A DNA stretch of 64,000 bases from Entophlyctis helioformis (GCA_025526915.1 JAHLKH010000042.1:1-64000); one strand, 5' to 3'. Counted from the stretch's first letter, positions 12,334 to 25,354 are shown. Program-made: numbers and translations. Notes: a model not told the origin generated them from the letters alone.

Positions 12334-15300
12334 TCACTCGGCGTTGATGGTGCCAGAAGATGTTTCAACAGGACCAGGACCGGCGGCAACAGCAGCAACA
12401 GCGGCAGCAGCAGCAGGTGCCGATCGCCCCTCGCGGCCATTGGTGAACAGCTGGTCAGAGAGACGCTCGTACGTCCATGCCGGCATTTTGTGTCGAGATG
12501 CAATAATGCCAATCGTTTCCTTGCGCGACGTGAACGGATGCGGCTCAACAAAGGTCCTGCCCTGGCCCGAGAAGAGTGCCGCACGATACGCGTTCATGGC
12601 TGTTGTGCGTACGAGCGGACCCAATGCTGCTTTGGACACCACGGCGCGGCTCTGCAATGGTCCAAATTGTCGCACCTTTGCATCCACACTTTCGTGTCAG
12701 TTTTCCGTTCCGTATCTTTCCAGACCACACATGACTGCTGTATATTGCCGGAGCAGCAACTTACAGTGTCGTCTCGGTACGTGTCCACGGCATACATGCC
12801 GTTTGAGAGTGGCGTGATGGCTATCTGCGCATTGCCAAAGTCACCGCCAATCGTGTCCCATCGGTAGTCGCGATAGTGCTCGTTCCAGATGATGTGCACA
12901 TGGTCGTTGCCAATATGGCGTTTCTGCAACCCAAAGCGCATTCCATTCGTCAGAGTCCATCGTGAGTCTGCTGCTCGTGATGCACAGAGATCACAAGGCA
13001 TGCGAACCTTTTTGAGCTGCTTTGGGTCAGCTGGATCTGTCGGCATCTTGGTCACGTCGTGATACATGATCTCGAGCGTCGATGTGCAGTAGTATGGCGC
13101 GACCCCGCCATTGACCATGCTTCGTTCCAGACCACCCAGGTAGCCAGGATGCTTGGCCAGATCGACCTGGCAAGGCATGCGCAAAGTGCCAATACTCACC
13201 ATCAGTCTACACACAATGGCATCTTGCCAGAGACAGCGAGCAGCATCGCACCTCCCATCCAAGACTCGACACAAACTCTTCGTACTCGACACTGCCGCAG
13301 CTGTTGCGGAATATCGAGTACTCTTCCTCCTGTCCAGGGGCGACGTAAATGACAGCAACCTTGGCTACCTCGCGTCTGCCATAAAACGAACATACATACA
13401 TACATGCATGCTTGCAAGATCAATACATGCTTTCTGTTTTCACACAGTCAAGACGGGCCAGTCTGCAAGACAACTCACGAATACTTTCGGTCCAGTCCCT
13501 TGATGTCGCGGATCAGACTGGGTGTTTTGGACAGCAAGTGGAAGTTGCCCGTCTTGAGCGCATCAAATGCAAGGAATCCCATCTGGCCGAGCAGAAGGCG
13601 TGCGCTTTGGAACAGCGCCGAAACGTCCTTTGGCGTGGGTGGCTCGGCACACATGTATCCACGACGACTCTCTGACGCCTTTTCCAGGAACGACTGCCGG
13701 AACGTGTATGTCGATATGCCCTCATCGTGAATCTGGTTCCTCATGGCTTGCGAAATGTCAGAGAGCCCTGGCCGCTCATTGATCAGCTTGAGCGACGGCG
13801 CGTTGAGCTTTCCTGTCTCTGTCTCCTTCAGGCAGTCGGGATGCTTGTCGCCAATACTGTTGGCCACGATCGGTTGCAGTGTCAGAGCATGCACAGACTA
13901 TGTGCAGCATTCACGCAACAGCACGCTTGCCTGACAAGCAGCTGCTCCAAAACGTCCGGTCCCTTGAACGATGAACGCGCATTGTCCTGGTCGTCGCCCT
14001 CCTCGGGCATATCCCTGCCAAGATCATCGCATGAGCACCTTGTACAATGAGCCTGTCAATCAAACATGCCTTTGAATGGTGAATGCGGGTCTTACCATGA
14101 CGATGTCACAGCCGTATGCTCGTTAAACTTGAAGCCGGCAGCAGTGCCAATCGGTTTCTGCGGTGTGGGGATCTGAGGCGGTGGTGCGCCTTCCATGTCT
14201 TCGACTTCGCTTAGGGATCGATAGAAGGGCCGCATATCCCACACATACTTTCCGGTCGGATCGCGCATTATGATGCGGCATCGCGATCCTTGGTTGGTGT
14301 CAGAAAACGAGAGGACGACATGGTCGCCGACTGTAAAGAACTGGTGCGAGTCGAATTCTTCGTCGTCAATCGGCGGCTCGGATATCAGCCTAGATGCAGA
14401 ATGCAGAGAGTCAGTGCCAAGACAAGTTGGTGTTGTTGGTGCTGCGATGAGCGAACATACGAATGCATCATTGCTGGTCCGTTGATGGGCGAAAAGTTGT
14501 CAATGTGATGCAGCAAATGGATAAGAGCATTCTCCGCACACGACTGCAGATCCAAGGTACGCGCGCAGTAAGTCCGGCAGGCTCTATGCTGAGCATGTTA
14601 TGATGGGATACAGAAAACTTACACGAATCGACTTGAGCAGGCTGCCAATCTCCTTCTCATCCAGCGCATTCTCGCCCCGCTGTTGGTGTCCAGCTCCAGC
14701 ATCCGAGTCTATCCGTTGAGGGTCGCTTGTAAGCGGCATGCCAGACGCTAGCATAACGTCCTGCACTTTGATGCAATCAACTTGCCACAGTCGGCCGATC
14801 CTGCTCGCTCAGGCCCTGCTCCGTTGCCACTCGCATCAGCGGTGTACTGGGACGCATTCACAGCATGGCAACGAGCAATCGTGATCAGTGTGTAGCTCGG
14901 CTGTTGTTAGCAGCAAAGCAGCCTTACAGTGGCGTGCATGGCCTCTTCGATGACCTCTGACACACGCAGCGCGATGTTGGGGTTGGACATGAGTGCATGT
15001 GGTACGGCGCTCAGCCAGTCCACAAGGCAGCGGAACAGAACCGAGACAATCATGGCTGATTGACCAAACCAGGCGTTGTCACGAGCAGGCGTACTGCGTG
15101 TCAGCCAATGGAAAGCATGCCACCTTCTTGCTTCGTCTGTCCCCACCTGATGCGCCGATATCTATCGACTGCTTGCGCGACCGGTCCTCAAACTGCAGGT
15201 TCTCGGAAATGGCAAAGATGATGCGGTCGATCACATGGTGGGCGATGTCCTGATACCAGCAAGGGATCGACAGGCGTGTTGTCAGACTTTTCCCATACAG

Positions 15301-18300
15301 GGTGGCAGGAGTTGGATCGGTCAGTCACACGACGCCTGCTTACATCTTCCAGCTTGAGCATAGCGTGGTGCTGAGCAAAGAGTGAAAGACAGTCGGCGGC
15401 TGCACGTGTTTCGCGTGGCTTTCGGAGCGAGATATGGTCCAGAAGCACGCCGATGCAATCCTGCACGAGTACAGCGTCTGGACTGCATTTGCGGAAAGTC
15501 AGTTATGGTTGCTGTCGGCCTGACACGGGGCAAACTCACATGGACACGTTGCGCGTCTCGTCAAAGGCCATGATGCCAATGTTCCACAGCAGAAGCTCGA
15601 CAAACGGCGTTTTGCAGTCTCGTGAAAGCGTCGAGAAGCTGGTAATGAGCTTCACAATCACCTGCAGGATCTTGGCCTTGAGCCCAACGAACACGGGAAG
15701 TCTTTCTGGGAGGGCGTTGGGCTCGTTCACCCGACCGCTGATGCTGCTCACGGTTGAATCGTTGGCAGCAGGTGTCTCGTCTGCATCCATGACAATCTCT
15801 GGAACTTGGGGCGTGGCATGCACTGCCCCTTGGGATCGCTGCACCTCGCTTGCACTCGTGCGAATCACCGATTCAATGCTTGAGAGCTGCTGCGGAGCTG
15901 ATCCTGCCTGCGAAGACTCGGCAGCAGCACTGGCTTCTGGCTGGTCACTAAGCTGCAGATGGTCGCCAAAGACAGGCTTGGAGATGTTTGGCGAGTTGGC
16001 TGCCGTGCTCCTGGCCGAAGGTACCAGCGACGGGATGTGGTACAGATGGCTGACGCGCGCGTTTCCGCTCATGCCCCCAACCTCGCCGGGCACGTCTCGG
16101 TTTGGCTGGACCGGATAGTAGTTGCTCTGCATGCAAGTGAGCGACGAGAGAATGTGGATGCCGGCGCTGGAAACATCATCAGAAACGTCTGGTTTGCCCG
16201 CCTTGAATCGGAAAGCATACGTTGATGTAAGGATCAGATCTGGCCGAGCAAGAGTTGCAAAATCAAACTCTGCGGTCGTTGCTACTTACCAGACCGCTGA
16301 TGCTATCAAGGATGGATGGGATCAGAATGTGCGATCCGGGCAGGCACAAGGTGAAGATGCGCTGCGCGTTTACGAGGATGGAGCTGACAATGGCCGTTGG
16401 TGCGTTTGGGAGCCACTTTTGCAGGATCCGGTAAAAGTGCGTGTAGTGCTCTTGCGAGACCGCCTGATCATGGCGGCGACACATGAGGCGGCAAACACAG
16501 CCCACGGCCACAATGATCGAGTCTATGAACTCAAGGGACATGCTGGCTCCTTCAAACAGAATCCCCGAAAAGTCGAACAGGTCCGGCATGCCCACGTTCT
16601 CAAACTTTTGGCTTTGTCGGATCTGTGATGTGGAATGGTGAGCGACAACAACCGACATGTGCAAGATGGACATGCCGGCAAAGAGCCGTCAAATGCACAT
16701 GCCCCACCTTCTCCAACGCATCCCAGACGTGCACGATGCATGCGGTGGCTTCGCAATTGATCGCCGGTGTCTAAAGTGCATAGCACGCTTGTTGCATCAG
16801 CACAGCACAGCACAGCGAGAATCGGCAATCATGCCTCCAGAGCAACTCGGATCTTACGCTAATGTCTCTGATCCGCCCAATGACACACAGTAGACTTTTC
16901 CAGATCCACAGCGAGTTTTCTGCGTTCCACCACTCAATGTCCTTGAGCGTTGCAAAAGTCTTGGACTGTCTATGAGCCATGTGGTGTTCGACACTGCAAT
17001 CGGAAACGCTGCAGATTGACAACCATCAGCCCAGTGTCCTGCGCATCCTGACCGCGCACATTCTTGCCAAGCTTACTCTTCGTCAGATGCCTGTTCTGCA
17101 GCCACAGTGCCCGTTCCGGCTGCGTTCTGGATTGCCTTGTCGTGCAGGTACTTGTGCTGCACGCAAGGTTAGTTGGAGTGCGCATCAGCCGTTTATGTTC
17201 CGGTGAATGCTGCGCACACCGCTATGCTACTGCCTGTCTTACCGTCGCTGCTGGATCGCGTTCCTTTGAGGGTGTGCACGAGCCGTCCTCCTCTGCTCCG
17301 CCATGGCTTTCCTTCTTGACGCGCTCAAGTGACGGCGAGGCTGTTGGCCCAGCTACTCCTGCGTGCGGCCCAAAACAGCCAACAGTCAGTCCATGAATGA
17401 AATGCATGTGTATCGCCCTCCAAAGAAGCCTTCTCACCGCGTGTAAAGTATCCATCACGACCACCGCCAGCTCCACTGCCTGCACTGCCTGGGACGAGCA
17501 GCGTCTCGCGTGTCTTGCCTGAATTGATCGTCTTTCGTTGTGCACGCGACTTGAGCGGCATATCGGCTGCAGTCTCGTTTGCGCCATTGCCACCTGCACC
17601 GGCTCCACTGGCATGGCCATGGCTGTGTCCAGCAATCCCAAAGGATCCATCAAAGTCGTACACCTTGTCCGCCATGATCTTTGTGAGCTTCAACATCAGA
17701 TCCTGAACGCGAGGCACAGAAGTGATTGTAAGTCAGCCCAGACATACTACATTGGCCGCGTACGCAGGTCTCGCATGCAGCAATCTCTTACAGCCCATGT
17801 GCGAATGTATTCTACCCAGGTCGTGCACGCCGTGACATCGGCACGAAGGCGCTTCCACAGAGACTCCTTTGTCAGTCTGCTCCGCAGCCATGTGATCAGC
17901 ACAGTCTCGGCTATCGACTGCACAAACGCCGGGCACGCCTTGGTTAGCTGGATCTGCGCTGGGTGGTGGAGAGCAAAAGCCTGGATGTCGAGCATCGTGA
18001 GCATCAGCTGCTCCCATGAATGCGTCTCGAGAACCACATGCTTCTCCATCGCAATGGCGCGCATCATGTCCAGCGCGTCTCGGAATACGACCAGCTGATG
18101 CAAGGAGCCCACATCAACACAGAGACAATGTTAGATTGCCACTATGCCGAGAGTGTCCTCTCACAACGATAGGCACAGCACAGCCACCTGGTGATCGTGC
18201 TCGTCCACGGAGATGTGCTTGTCGGTAAAGACAAGACGGAGATACAGCACATATCGCCGCAGATGCCTGTTGGTGGCAGCATCGGCCGGCTTGATGGCCG

Positions 18301-20512
18301 AGCGACCGTCGTGCTCGCTCAGGCTTGAGTCGAGCTTGTTGGGACCATCCTCGTCTTCATCGTCCTGATCCTGATGGTTGCTCAGCACCATACCGCCATT
18401 GGCTGGTGTGCCCGTCAGAAAGTCGTGGCGTTGATCCGGCTGTTGTGTATCATGGCTGATGATGAGTTTTCAAGCCGCTTGGCTTATAGCCAAACACGCC
18501 ATAGACATGATCGCAGGCAATGCCAAACACATACATCAACAAAGATCCACGACGAGAGCAAGAAGAGCGCATTGCGCGTTGTCTGGAAGTGCGCAGGGGG
18601 CAGCAGCAGAGCTTGGCGCACGACCTCGTGAGCCACTTCGCGGCTGGCTTCGTCCGACAGAATGACGTGGACAAGCGCGGCGGCAGCAAATTCGTGCGGC
18701 GGTGATTCTGGGCCAAGCGTGACCTTTGTAATCACGGTCCGCAGCAGGAAACGCAGAAGTAGAGCGAGGATCTGCGGGGGGCATGTCTCAAAGCCCTCGC
18801 CGTCTCCAACCCGCAGTCCGCACCGACGGCTTGGTCGCGGAAACAGGAGCCGAAGATAGGTTTGTCTGAACGAACTCCAGATCGATTTGAGACTCGTGCC
18901 GTATTCGCCAGCCAGAGCCGTGCACAAAGCCGTGCTTGAGTAGTCTGGGATATGAGAACATCGCCGCGTGCTTCAAGTTAGCCATCCCATCTGTTGCACC
19001 GACCCACGACGGAGGAGATGGATGCGCATACCTGACTCTGGCACATGCATTGCAAGTTGAATGGCAAGATCCGATATGTGGCGCAGGATCTCTTCAAACA
19101 GCTCGCATTGCTCATCGCGGGTGGCGGCTGTAGACGGATACAGGATGACCTTGTCCATGTTACCCAAGGACGCGGTTTCTATTGATGGTTTGGCAAGCAA
19201 GCACGGATGGTCAACCAAGGGCTGCATTTACAGACAATGAAGCCAGAAGCAGTAGACGTTGGCAGATGAATCGTACCTGAGCCAGTTCCTTGGTCCGGTG
19301 CGCTTGAGACGTGGATGGCGCGCTTTCCTGCCTGGATGGGTTTCTGTCCGAGTGTGCCACGGCCGTCGCCAATCCAATCGGGAAGTACGGCATGTTTCGA
19401 TCCCATGTCGCTCTCGCCCTCACTTTTGGTCGCAGCCTCTGCATTGAGAAACCCAGCACCGGCCAAAGTGCTTCCTGCAACACCAGCCATCCCAAGATTG
19501 CCGTTGGTTGTTGCGATGCTGTCTGATCCGCTGATGCAGGCCACACCCGCACCAACACCAATCCCGGCACTGGTAGACTGATTGCCATTGGTGGCACTGG
19601 CGCTTGCTGGAGAATGCGCCGAGAAGGCGACAAACTGGCGGCCATCGGCGTTGGCCAGATCGCGAGGCTCTGGAACCGGGAACGTGTCAAAGAGGCTGAG
19701 GTCGATGGCATCCGCAAAGAGATCCGTGTACTCTTTCTGCTCGGTGTCGCGACTGGCCAGATACTGCAGCAGCAGACGCAGACCCTCGACGCGCAAACGC
19801 TGGTGGTTGCCTGTTGCGAGCAGCAGCTCAAGCATCCCAACTGGAAAAAACGGTTCAATCAGAGGTGATGCGCAACCGCCAGCGAGCGACGCAGGCATGC
19901 AGGCAGGCAGGCAGGTTGTCGAGCATGCTTACTGATGCTTCGCGCTTGCCATCCCTGGCGAAGCTTGGACTTTGAGTGTTTGAGAACGCGTGCAAAAATG
20001 CCCAGCGTCTCCATCAGATCCGCCACGTCCTTGTTGGCTGCCGAGAAGGTACGCTCTGCTTTCTCTGATGATGCGAGCCAGCAGGGTTATGATTCGGTTT
20101 TACGTCAGCCACCGCTGGGGCAGTGTTTGTCTGCATCGCAGGGCAGGCTGAGAAGCAGCGATGCAGTGACGTGATGGAGGGGATGCAAACCTCGAATGCG
20201 CGAGACTCTGTAAGAGAAGCACTCGAACATGACAGTGTAGATGGTGTAGTCATGCTCCTGAAAGAACTTGACCTGGTCGGGCTCTGTAGACGACTCTGGA
20301 TATGCGAATGTTTGTTGTTAGCGGCAGTCGAGTTTGAGGGGCGTGAATGCGACAGATGGAGCAGACGGGACAGACGGGACAGACGAGACAGAGAAGACTG
20401 GCACACCGAGAAACGTGACAAGACTCTTGAGCCGCTGCTTGGGCTTGAGCTTCTCGTCCAGAAAGGGCTTGGCCTTCTTGAAGAGCCTCTCGGCTCGCTT
20501 GTCGTCGGCCAT
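12334..20512 (-). CDS. RALGAPA1: Ral GTPase-activating protein alpha subunit (RALGAPA/TSC2-like)
   Basis: Catalytic subunit of the RalGAP complex, a relative of tuberin. The gene spans about 8.2 kb and many exons. N-terminus [20 protein letters not shown] followed by [13 protein letters not shown] resembles the start of RALGAPA. Helical (HEAT/ARM) sequence follows, e.g. [20 protein letters not shown] with [10 protein letters not shown] near 19720-19840. The C-terminal Rap/Ran-GAP domain is in the last exons: [40 protein letters not shown] (near 12870-12930) and the downstream block with [18 protein letters not shown]. The Asn in [10 protein letters not shown] fits the catalytic Asn thumb of this GAP class. 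Stop at 12334. Internal exon edges were not all resolved. Alpha rather than TSC2 is preferred from the N-terminus and overall layout; a TSC2-like assignment is the alternative. Confidence 0.85.
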
Positions 20513-20573
20513 CTCGCGTCAAGCTTCTCGCGATCTGGCTGGTCGTTTTCGTCTTGCCCGCCAAGCAAGCGAC
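20513..20573. promoter_or_regulatory. 61-bp divergent start-codon spacer
   Basis: Between RalGAP alpha and Bet3. Contains ggctggtcgttttc, one of several GGTCG cores found in these spacers. Confidence 0.55.
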
Positions 20574-21457
20574 ATGATCCGAACGCAGCAGAAAGCAACG
20601 GGCGACGACATCTGGAAGTCCAGGGTTGAGAAGATTGTGCGTCTGCTGCCCACTTGCCTGGCTAGCTGCATTGCTGCAGCCTTGCAAGTGCCGGGCCATG
20701 GCTGGCGGCTCGCGGCTGACGGCTGACGGTCTGCATGAACGACATGCTGCATGCGCAGGGTGCCGAGCTGTTCACCATGACGTATGGATCGTTTGTGGCG
20801 CAACTCGTCAAGGACTACGAGGACTATGGCGAGGTCAACAAGCAGCTGGACAAGATGTAGGGGGCATATGCTGGCAGATCTGGCTGCATGCGGCAGGGTC
20901 CAGCCGCTGCGGTCCTGACAGGGCATGCCGGTCGATGTTGTGCGGCTAACGGCGGTTGAACAGGGGATACAACATGGGCATGCGACTCATTGACGACTAC
21001 TTGGCCAAGACGGGCACGGGCAAGTGCTCAGACTTTCGGGAGACGGCCGAGTCCATCTCCAAGGTACACCACGCCTATGCATGCATGTCTCGTGCGCATG
21101 AGCTCTGGCTGCCCAGCACACGCAACTGACTCTTTCATCGCCACTCAGTTTGGGTTCAAGATCTTCCTTGGAGTGTCGCCGACGGTCACCAACTGGTCGC
21201 AGGACGGCAAAGAGTTCAGTCTTATCCTCGACGACAACCCGCTCGCCGAGTTTGTGGAGCTGCCCGACGCGGCCATTGCCTCTGATCTGTGGTACTCGAA
21301 CATTCTGACGGGCGTGCTCCGCGGCGCGTTGGAGATGGTTCTCATGCAGGTGGACGTGTGGTTTGTGAGCGACGTGCTCCGCGGCGATGAAGTCACTGAG
21401 ATGCGCGTGCGGCTGGTCAAGTACCTGGAAGAGGAGGTGCCTGCAAGTGAGGACTGA
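20574..21457 (+). CDS. BET3: TRAPP complex core subunit Bet3 / TRAPPC3
   Basis: Small core subunit of the TRAPP tethering complexes (ER-Golgi and Golgi traffic, Ypt1/Rab1 exchange). Exons 20574-20636, 20759-20856, 20964-21063 and 21149-21457 join in phase to 189 aa, close to the usual 180-193. Full-length match: [91 protein letters not shown] and [20 protein letters not shown]. The Cys in [11 protein letters not shown] corresponds to the palmitoylated Cys68 of human TRAPPC3. The start Met is supported by similarity of the first exon to yeast Bet3. Its start codon is 61 bp from that of the divergent RalGAP gene. Confidence 0.97.
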
Positions 21458-21625
21458 AAGGCGATCCGTGCATCCGTGCATCCGTCCATTCTTCATTCGC
21501 CGTTTGCACGCCGGCTGCTCTGTCTGGTGCCTGGTCTGGTGCAAGTACATACACATTCTCGCTCACAGCTCTTCTTTGTTGGTCGTTGGAGGCCCTTTTA
21601 CAAGAGACGCGAGGATAGATGCTCG

Positions 21626-22448
21626 CTAGTTTGCATCAATGCTGACTTGGGGCTCTGGATCGGTCTCTGGAGGGCAGAAGCCGCACGCCGTGCAAAGTTT
21701 TGCGACTGCGGAATGGTCCTCTTTGCATTCCTGCATAGCCTTGTGGTAGATGAGCGGCAGATGGATGTCTGCCAGATGCAATGCACAGATGCAGCACACA
21801 GATGCACCGATCATCAGCACATGCTAGCCACACAGTGTGTCCGACGGCTGACTCACGTGTCGCATCGCAGTATGGCGGGTCCTTGGTGTATTTGCACGCA
21901 CATATCGAGTACATGTGCTGGTCGCCGCCGTCCTTGCGGGTGCCAGGCACGGTCCACTTGAGCGGCTTGAAGCCTGTGCCAATGTGCGAATCTGTCGAGG
22001 CGATGCGGCGTTGGCGGTGGCCCGCACACGTGAGCGATCTGGTGGGCATGCCCTTGGTGCCGTGCTGCTGCCCATCACTTACTGTCGCACCACGGCTGGC
22101 TCTTGCTCAGACTGTCATTGGGAGCAGGCTGGTAACCGTGCGTGTGCAGGGCGCCGGTGCGCCAGAACAGATGCAGCTTGGCCACCTCGACTCACCCACA
22201 AGTGCACCAGCGCAGAACCCTACCGGTTTCCAGACCGCGCAGGTTGGACGGACCGTACTGGCAGTGTGGCGGCATCAGTCGGCGGGCCGCACGCTGAATG
22301 GCAGCCGCAAGCACAGCAGCATCGCAGGCATCTCGCTGCACGCAGGGGTGGGAGCACTTGCCATGGGCACGCACGGCTTCAGGCACGGCGCCGGTACGTT
22401 GCAGTCTTCGACATCGACGATATTCGCAGCAATTTCGCTTGCCGCCAT
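21626..22448 (-). CDS. CISD3: Double-CDGSH iron-sulfur protein (CISD3-like) with Cys-rich tail
   Basis: Mitochondrial-type [2Fe-2S] protein with two CDGSH motifs. Exons 22398-22448, 22196-22293, 22083-22111, 21857-21991 and 21626-21768 all join in phase to 151 aa. Motif 1 is CTCGLSKSQPWCDNSH (split by two introns) and motif 2 is CACKYTKDPPYCDATH. Both keep the C-x-C-x2-(S/T)-x3-P-x-C-D-x2-H pattern but replace the Gly of CDGSH by Asn and Ala. The GFKPLKWTV linker between them is typical of CISD3/MiNT. After motif 2 there is an unusual ~45-residue tail, IHLPLIYHKAMQECK.. then LCTACGFCPPETD, with four more Cys that CISD3 lacks. The N-terminal exon is only 17 residues. Converges with Bet3 (168 bp). 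Confidence 0.88.
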
Positions 22449-22760
22449 ATTGGAATGGCAAATTCCGTTGGTAAGTTTTGGCCCCGGCCTGCTGCTGCCG
22501 AGTTGGCTTGCTGCCGAGTTGGCTTGCTGGCGGTCGGACGGACAGGCGGACGGGCACGCAGATGGTCTGGCTGGAAGACGGGCAGAATAGAGGGCTGTCC
22601 TGCCTCGACTGGCCTTCGCCGTCTCCTGTGCTGCGGCCGCCTGCCGTTGGCCTGCGATGCCAACCTGTGTGCTTGCTTGCTGACCAACACATGAACGGCC
22701 GCGGCGACAGACCCAAACAAGACGCCCCATCCTAAACAACAGCAACAGCAACAGCAGCCC
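22449..22760. promoter_or_regulatory. Divergent intergenic region, CISD3-like / CDC50
   Basis: Between two start codons facing away from each other. It contains an imperfect direct duplication of the unit gagttggcttgctgcc near 22500-22535 and CTGC/GGAC-rich sequence. No frame on either strand continues the neighbouring genes. An additional 5' exon for CDC50 cannot be excluded, since the first in-frame Met of that gene lies inside a poly-Q tract. Confidence 0.4.
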
Positions 22761-24382
22761 ATGCAGCAGCAACAGCAACAGCAGCAACAGCAGCAGCTGG
22801 TTGAGCAGGCGCCTCCTGCCAAGCGCCAGAGCATGTTCAACCCCGACAATATGCGCTCGTGGAAGCTCGTCTTCACACCCATCACCGTCATGACCATTTG
22901 CGGCGCTTTCGCCATCGTGCTGCTGCCCATCGGCGCCATTCTGTTCTCGGCCAACTCGCAGGTGTGTGTGTGGAGTGGATGCTGTGGCTGCTGCTGCTTG
23001 CAAGAGGCCCTGCGAACAGCGGGCTGATATCTTGCGTCGATCGTCCTGTCTGACCGCCATATCCTCCTCCATCCTCTGGCCGGCCAGCTCAACGAGGTGT
23101 CGATGGACTACACTGAATGCGCCACAACTGCCGGCCCAACCTTTGCGGCGCCGGCATCGACAGTGTCGGGCGTCAGCTCAGTGTCGCAGTGGAAGTACGA
23201 CACGGCGTCCAAGACCTGCACGATGCGCTTCAAGGTGCCCACGACGCTGCGCAGCAAGGTGTTCATGTACGTGCGCATCGGCAACATGTACCAGAACCAC
23301 CGGCTGTACGTCAAGTCGCTGGACTCGGATCAGCTCGCCGGCAAGGTTTATCCGTCGGCGCAGGACTTCCCAACCAGTCTGCAGACGTCGTGCGCGTTTC
23401 TGCAGTACGGCAACTGCGATGTCGCTGCAGGCGTGTCGTGGGCGGGCAACTCGCTGTCGCACGCGGCCAGCAACCCAGACTGCATGGCCAACCCGCGCGC
23501 GATCGTTATCCAGAACGCCAACTCCAAGGCACAGTACTATCCTTGCGGCCTGATCGCCAACTCCATGTTTACAGGTACAGCGTCATACGGCAGACTCGCA
23601 GCGGCAGCTGACCGGCTCATGTGGACTCACCCGTCGGATGGATGCTTGGACAGACTCAATCTCGTCGCTCTCGTGCGTCGGCGCATCATGTCGCATCCCC
23701 ACTTATACATTCTCAGAGTCTGGCATTGCTTGGCCAGAGGACAAGTCCCTGTACAAAGTCTCAGGCTGGGCCTCTGACCCGTCGCTCCAGTCGCAGATCC
23801 CAACGATGCTCATTCCTCCGCCGCAGTGGCGCCAGGCATGGCCGGAGCTGTGGGGCAACGGATACAACGCGACCAATCTGCCTGACCTTGCACGGTGGGA
23901 GAGATTCCAGGTGTGGATGCGCAAGGCTGGTTTGCCCCAGTTTAGAAAGCTGTGGGGCCGCAATGACAACGAATCACTCGACGCGGGCGAGTGGGAAGTC
24001 AGCGTCATTGATGGTAAGCGTGTCGCGTCTTTTTGCGGCTGGCGGCTCATGTCCCCACACTTACACACACCTCGATGGTGGCCATGGCCATGGCGGGCTC
24101 TGACAGTGTGGGACTGCCGTCGCTTTGATGGCACCAAGGCCCTCGTGTTCAGCGAGGTTGGCTTGATGGGTCCCAAGAACTCGTTCATTGGCATTGCATT
24201 CCTGACAGTCGGCGGCTGCAGTGCGCTCTTTGTGTTCCTTGTCGGCTTCTACAGACCACGGTAAGATGATGAACGCTGCTGTGCGTGCGATGGACCGCTT
24301 TTGCTGATCCTCTCTCCTGCCGATCTGCAGCAAACTCGGGGACCATGCACAGCTGTCTTGGAACAAGCAGAAGGTCGAATGA
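22761..24382 (+). CDS. CDC50: CDC50/Lem3/TMEM30 P4-ATPase chaperone subunit
   Basis: Beta subunit needed for exit and activity of P4-ATPase phospholipid flippases. Exons 22761-22961, 23088-23574, 23717-24013, 24107-24260 and 24331-24382 join in phase to 396 aa. Poly-Gln N-terminus, then SWKLVFTPITVMTICGAFAI (TM1), a large exoplasmic domain with YTEC.., MRFKVPTTLRSKVFMYVRIG, NMYQNHRLYVKSLDSDQLAG, YYPCGLIANSMFT, IAWPEDKSLYK and WMRKAGLPQFRKLWGR, then NSFIGIAFLTVGGCSALFVF (TM2). This is the complete family layout. The start is the first in-frame Met; a missing short upstream exon is possible because the frame is open for 14 codons before it. Confidence 0.95.
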
Positions 24383-24705
24383 GTTGCCGAATAAAGTCTT
24401 GTCAGCGATCGCATGCACTTGATGCGCTCGCCAGACAGCCACGATCCAGCCACACAACCGCACCCTGCAGGCATCATGGCTCTGTGTTTGATGCCATCCA
24501 GTCACGTGCCATTCACGTGACACTGTTTCCATCTGGTGTGTTCCGACAACGACTATTCCTCCCGATCGACCTCGACAGTCACAATCCTGTAGGTGGCATG
24601 CCCGCAGATGTGCAGCGTCCGCTGGCGGTGCATGCATGCTGCTGACTGCTAGCTACTGGCATGATATGATGCACTGACCCGAATGTTGATGAACGGGGCT
24701 CGCAG
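24383..24705. other. Intergenic region between CDC50 and mS37
   Basis: About 320 bp between two same-strand genes. It should hold the CDC50 3' UTR (an aataaa at 24390-24395 lies just after the stop) and the mS37 promoter. No coding sequence was recognised. Confidence 0.4.
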
Positions 24706-25002
24706 ATGCGTGCGATTGAGAAGCTCAAGCGACCGTTGCAGCTCAAGCCGCCCAAGGTGACGCAGGCCACGCCGTGCGCACTGGAGCTGTCGACCATGTT
24801 CAACTGCTGGCGAGCGCTCTCTGTGGACGCCAGCGAGTGTGCGTCTTCCGCCAAGGCGCTGTCGCAGTGCATGGCCTCCAAGGTGCGTTGTCGTCTGGCG
24901 TTGCCAGTCGGCCGGCGATCACTTTCTGTCTGCTGGCCGCACTCTGCAATCACTCTATGCAGCGTGTGCCGCGTGTGCATGGCAAGCGAGGACAGGGCGG
25001 CC

Positions 25003-25056
<54 letters not shown>

Positions 25057-25175
25057 CTAGCTGGCAGACTGACTGACTGACTGGCTGGCAACAGGGACGA
25101 ACCACAGCGCAGAGCAGCAGCGTTGACGAAATCAACAAGTGGCTGCTCAAGGTCAAGAACCACAAGCACCTGTGA
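24706..25175 (+). CDS. MRP10: Mitochondrial small-subunit ribosomal protein mS37 (Mrp10/CHCHD1)
   Basis: Twin CX9C protein of the mitochondrial ribosome small subunit, imported by the Mia40 pathway. Exons 24706-24882 and 25095-25175 join in phase to 85 aa. The two helices carry CALELSTMFNC and CASSAKALSQC, each exactly C-x9-C, and the basic N-terminus (EKLKRPLQLKPPKV) and C-terminal INKWLLKVKNHKHL fit Mrp10. The 212-nt intron contains a (GGCT)12 microsatellite. mS37 is preferred over other CX9C proteins from the flanks; the assignment rests on little sequence. Confidence 0.78.
25003..25090. repeat. (GGCT)n microsatellite in mS37 intron
   Basis: About twelve perfect GGCT units at 25003-25052 followed by decayed units to about 25090, directly upstream of the intron's 3' splice site (acag at 25091-25094). 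Confidence 0.95.
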
Positions 25176-25354
25176 GAGGTGTTGTCGGCGGATCGACGGC
25201 GGATCGTGGAAGGGCAGCGCCTGGGCTGGGCTGGGCGATCGGGCTGGATATCTCTGGATCGCTATCGGAATGGACATACACATGAAGGCCATTCAAGACG
25301 CAAATGCATTTCTTCATCGAGGCTCCTATTTCCTGCGGTGGACAGGGCAGTGTG

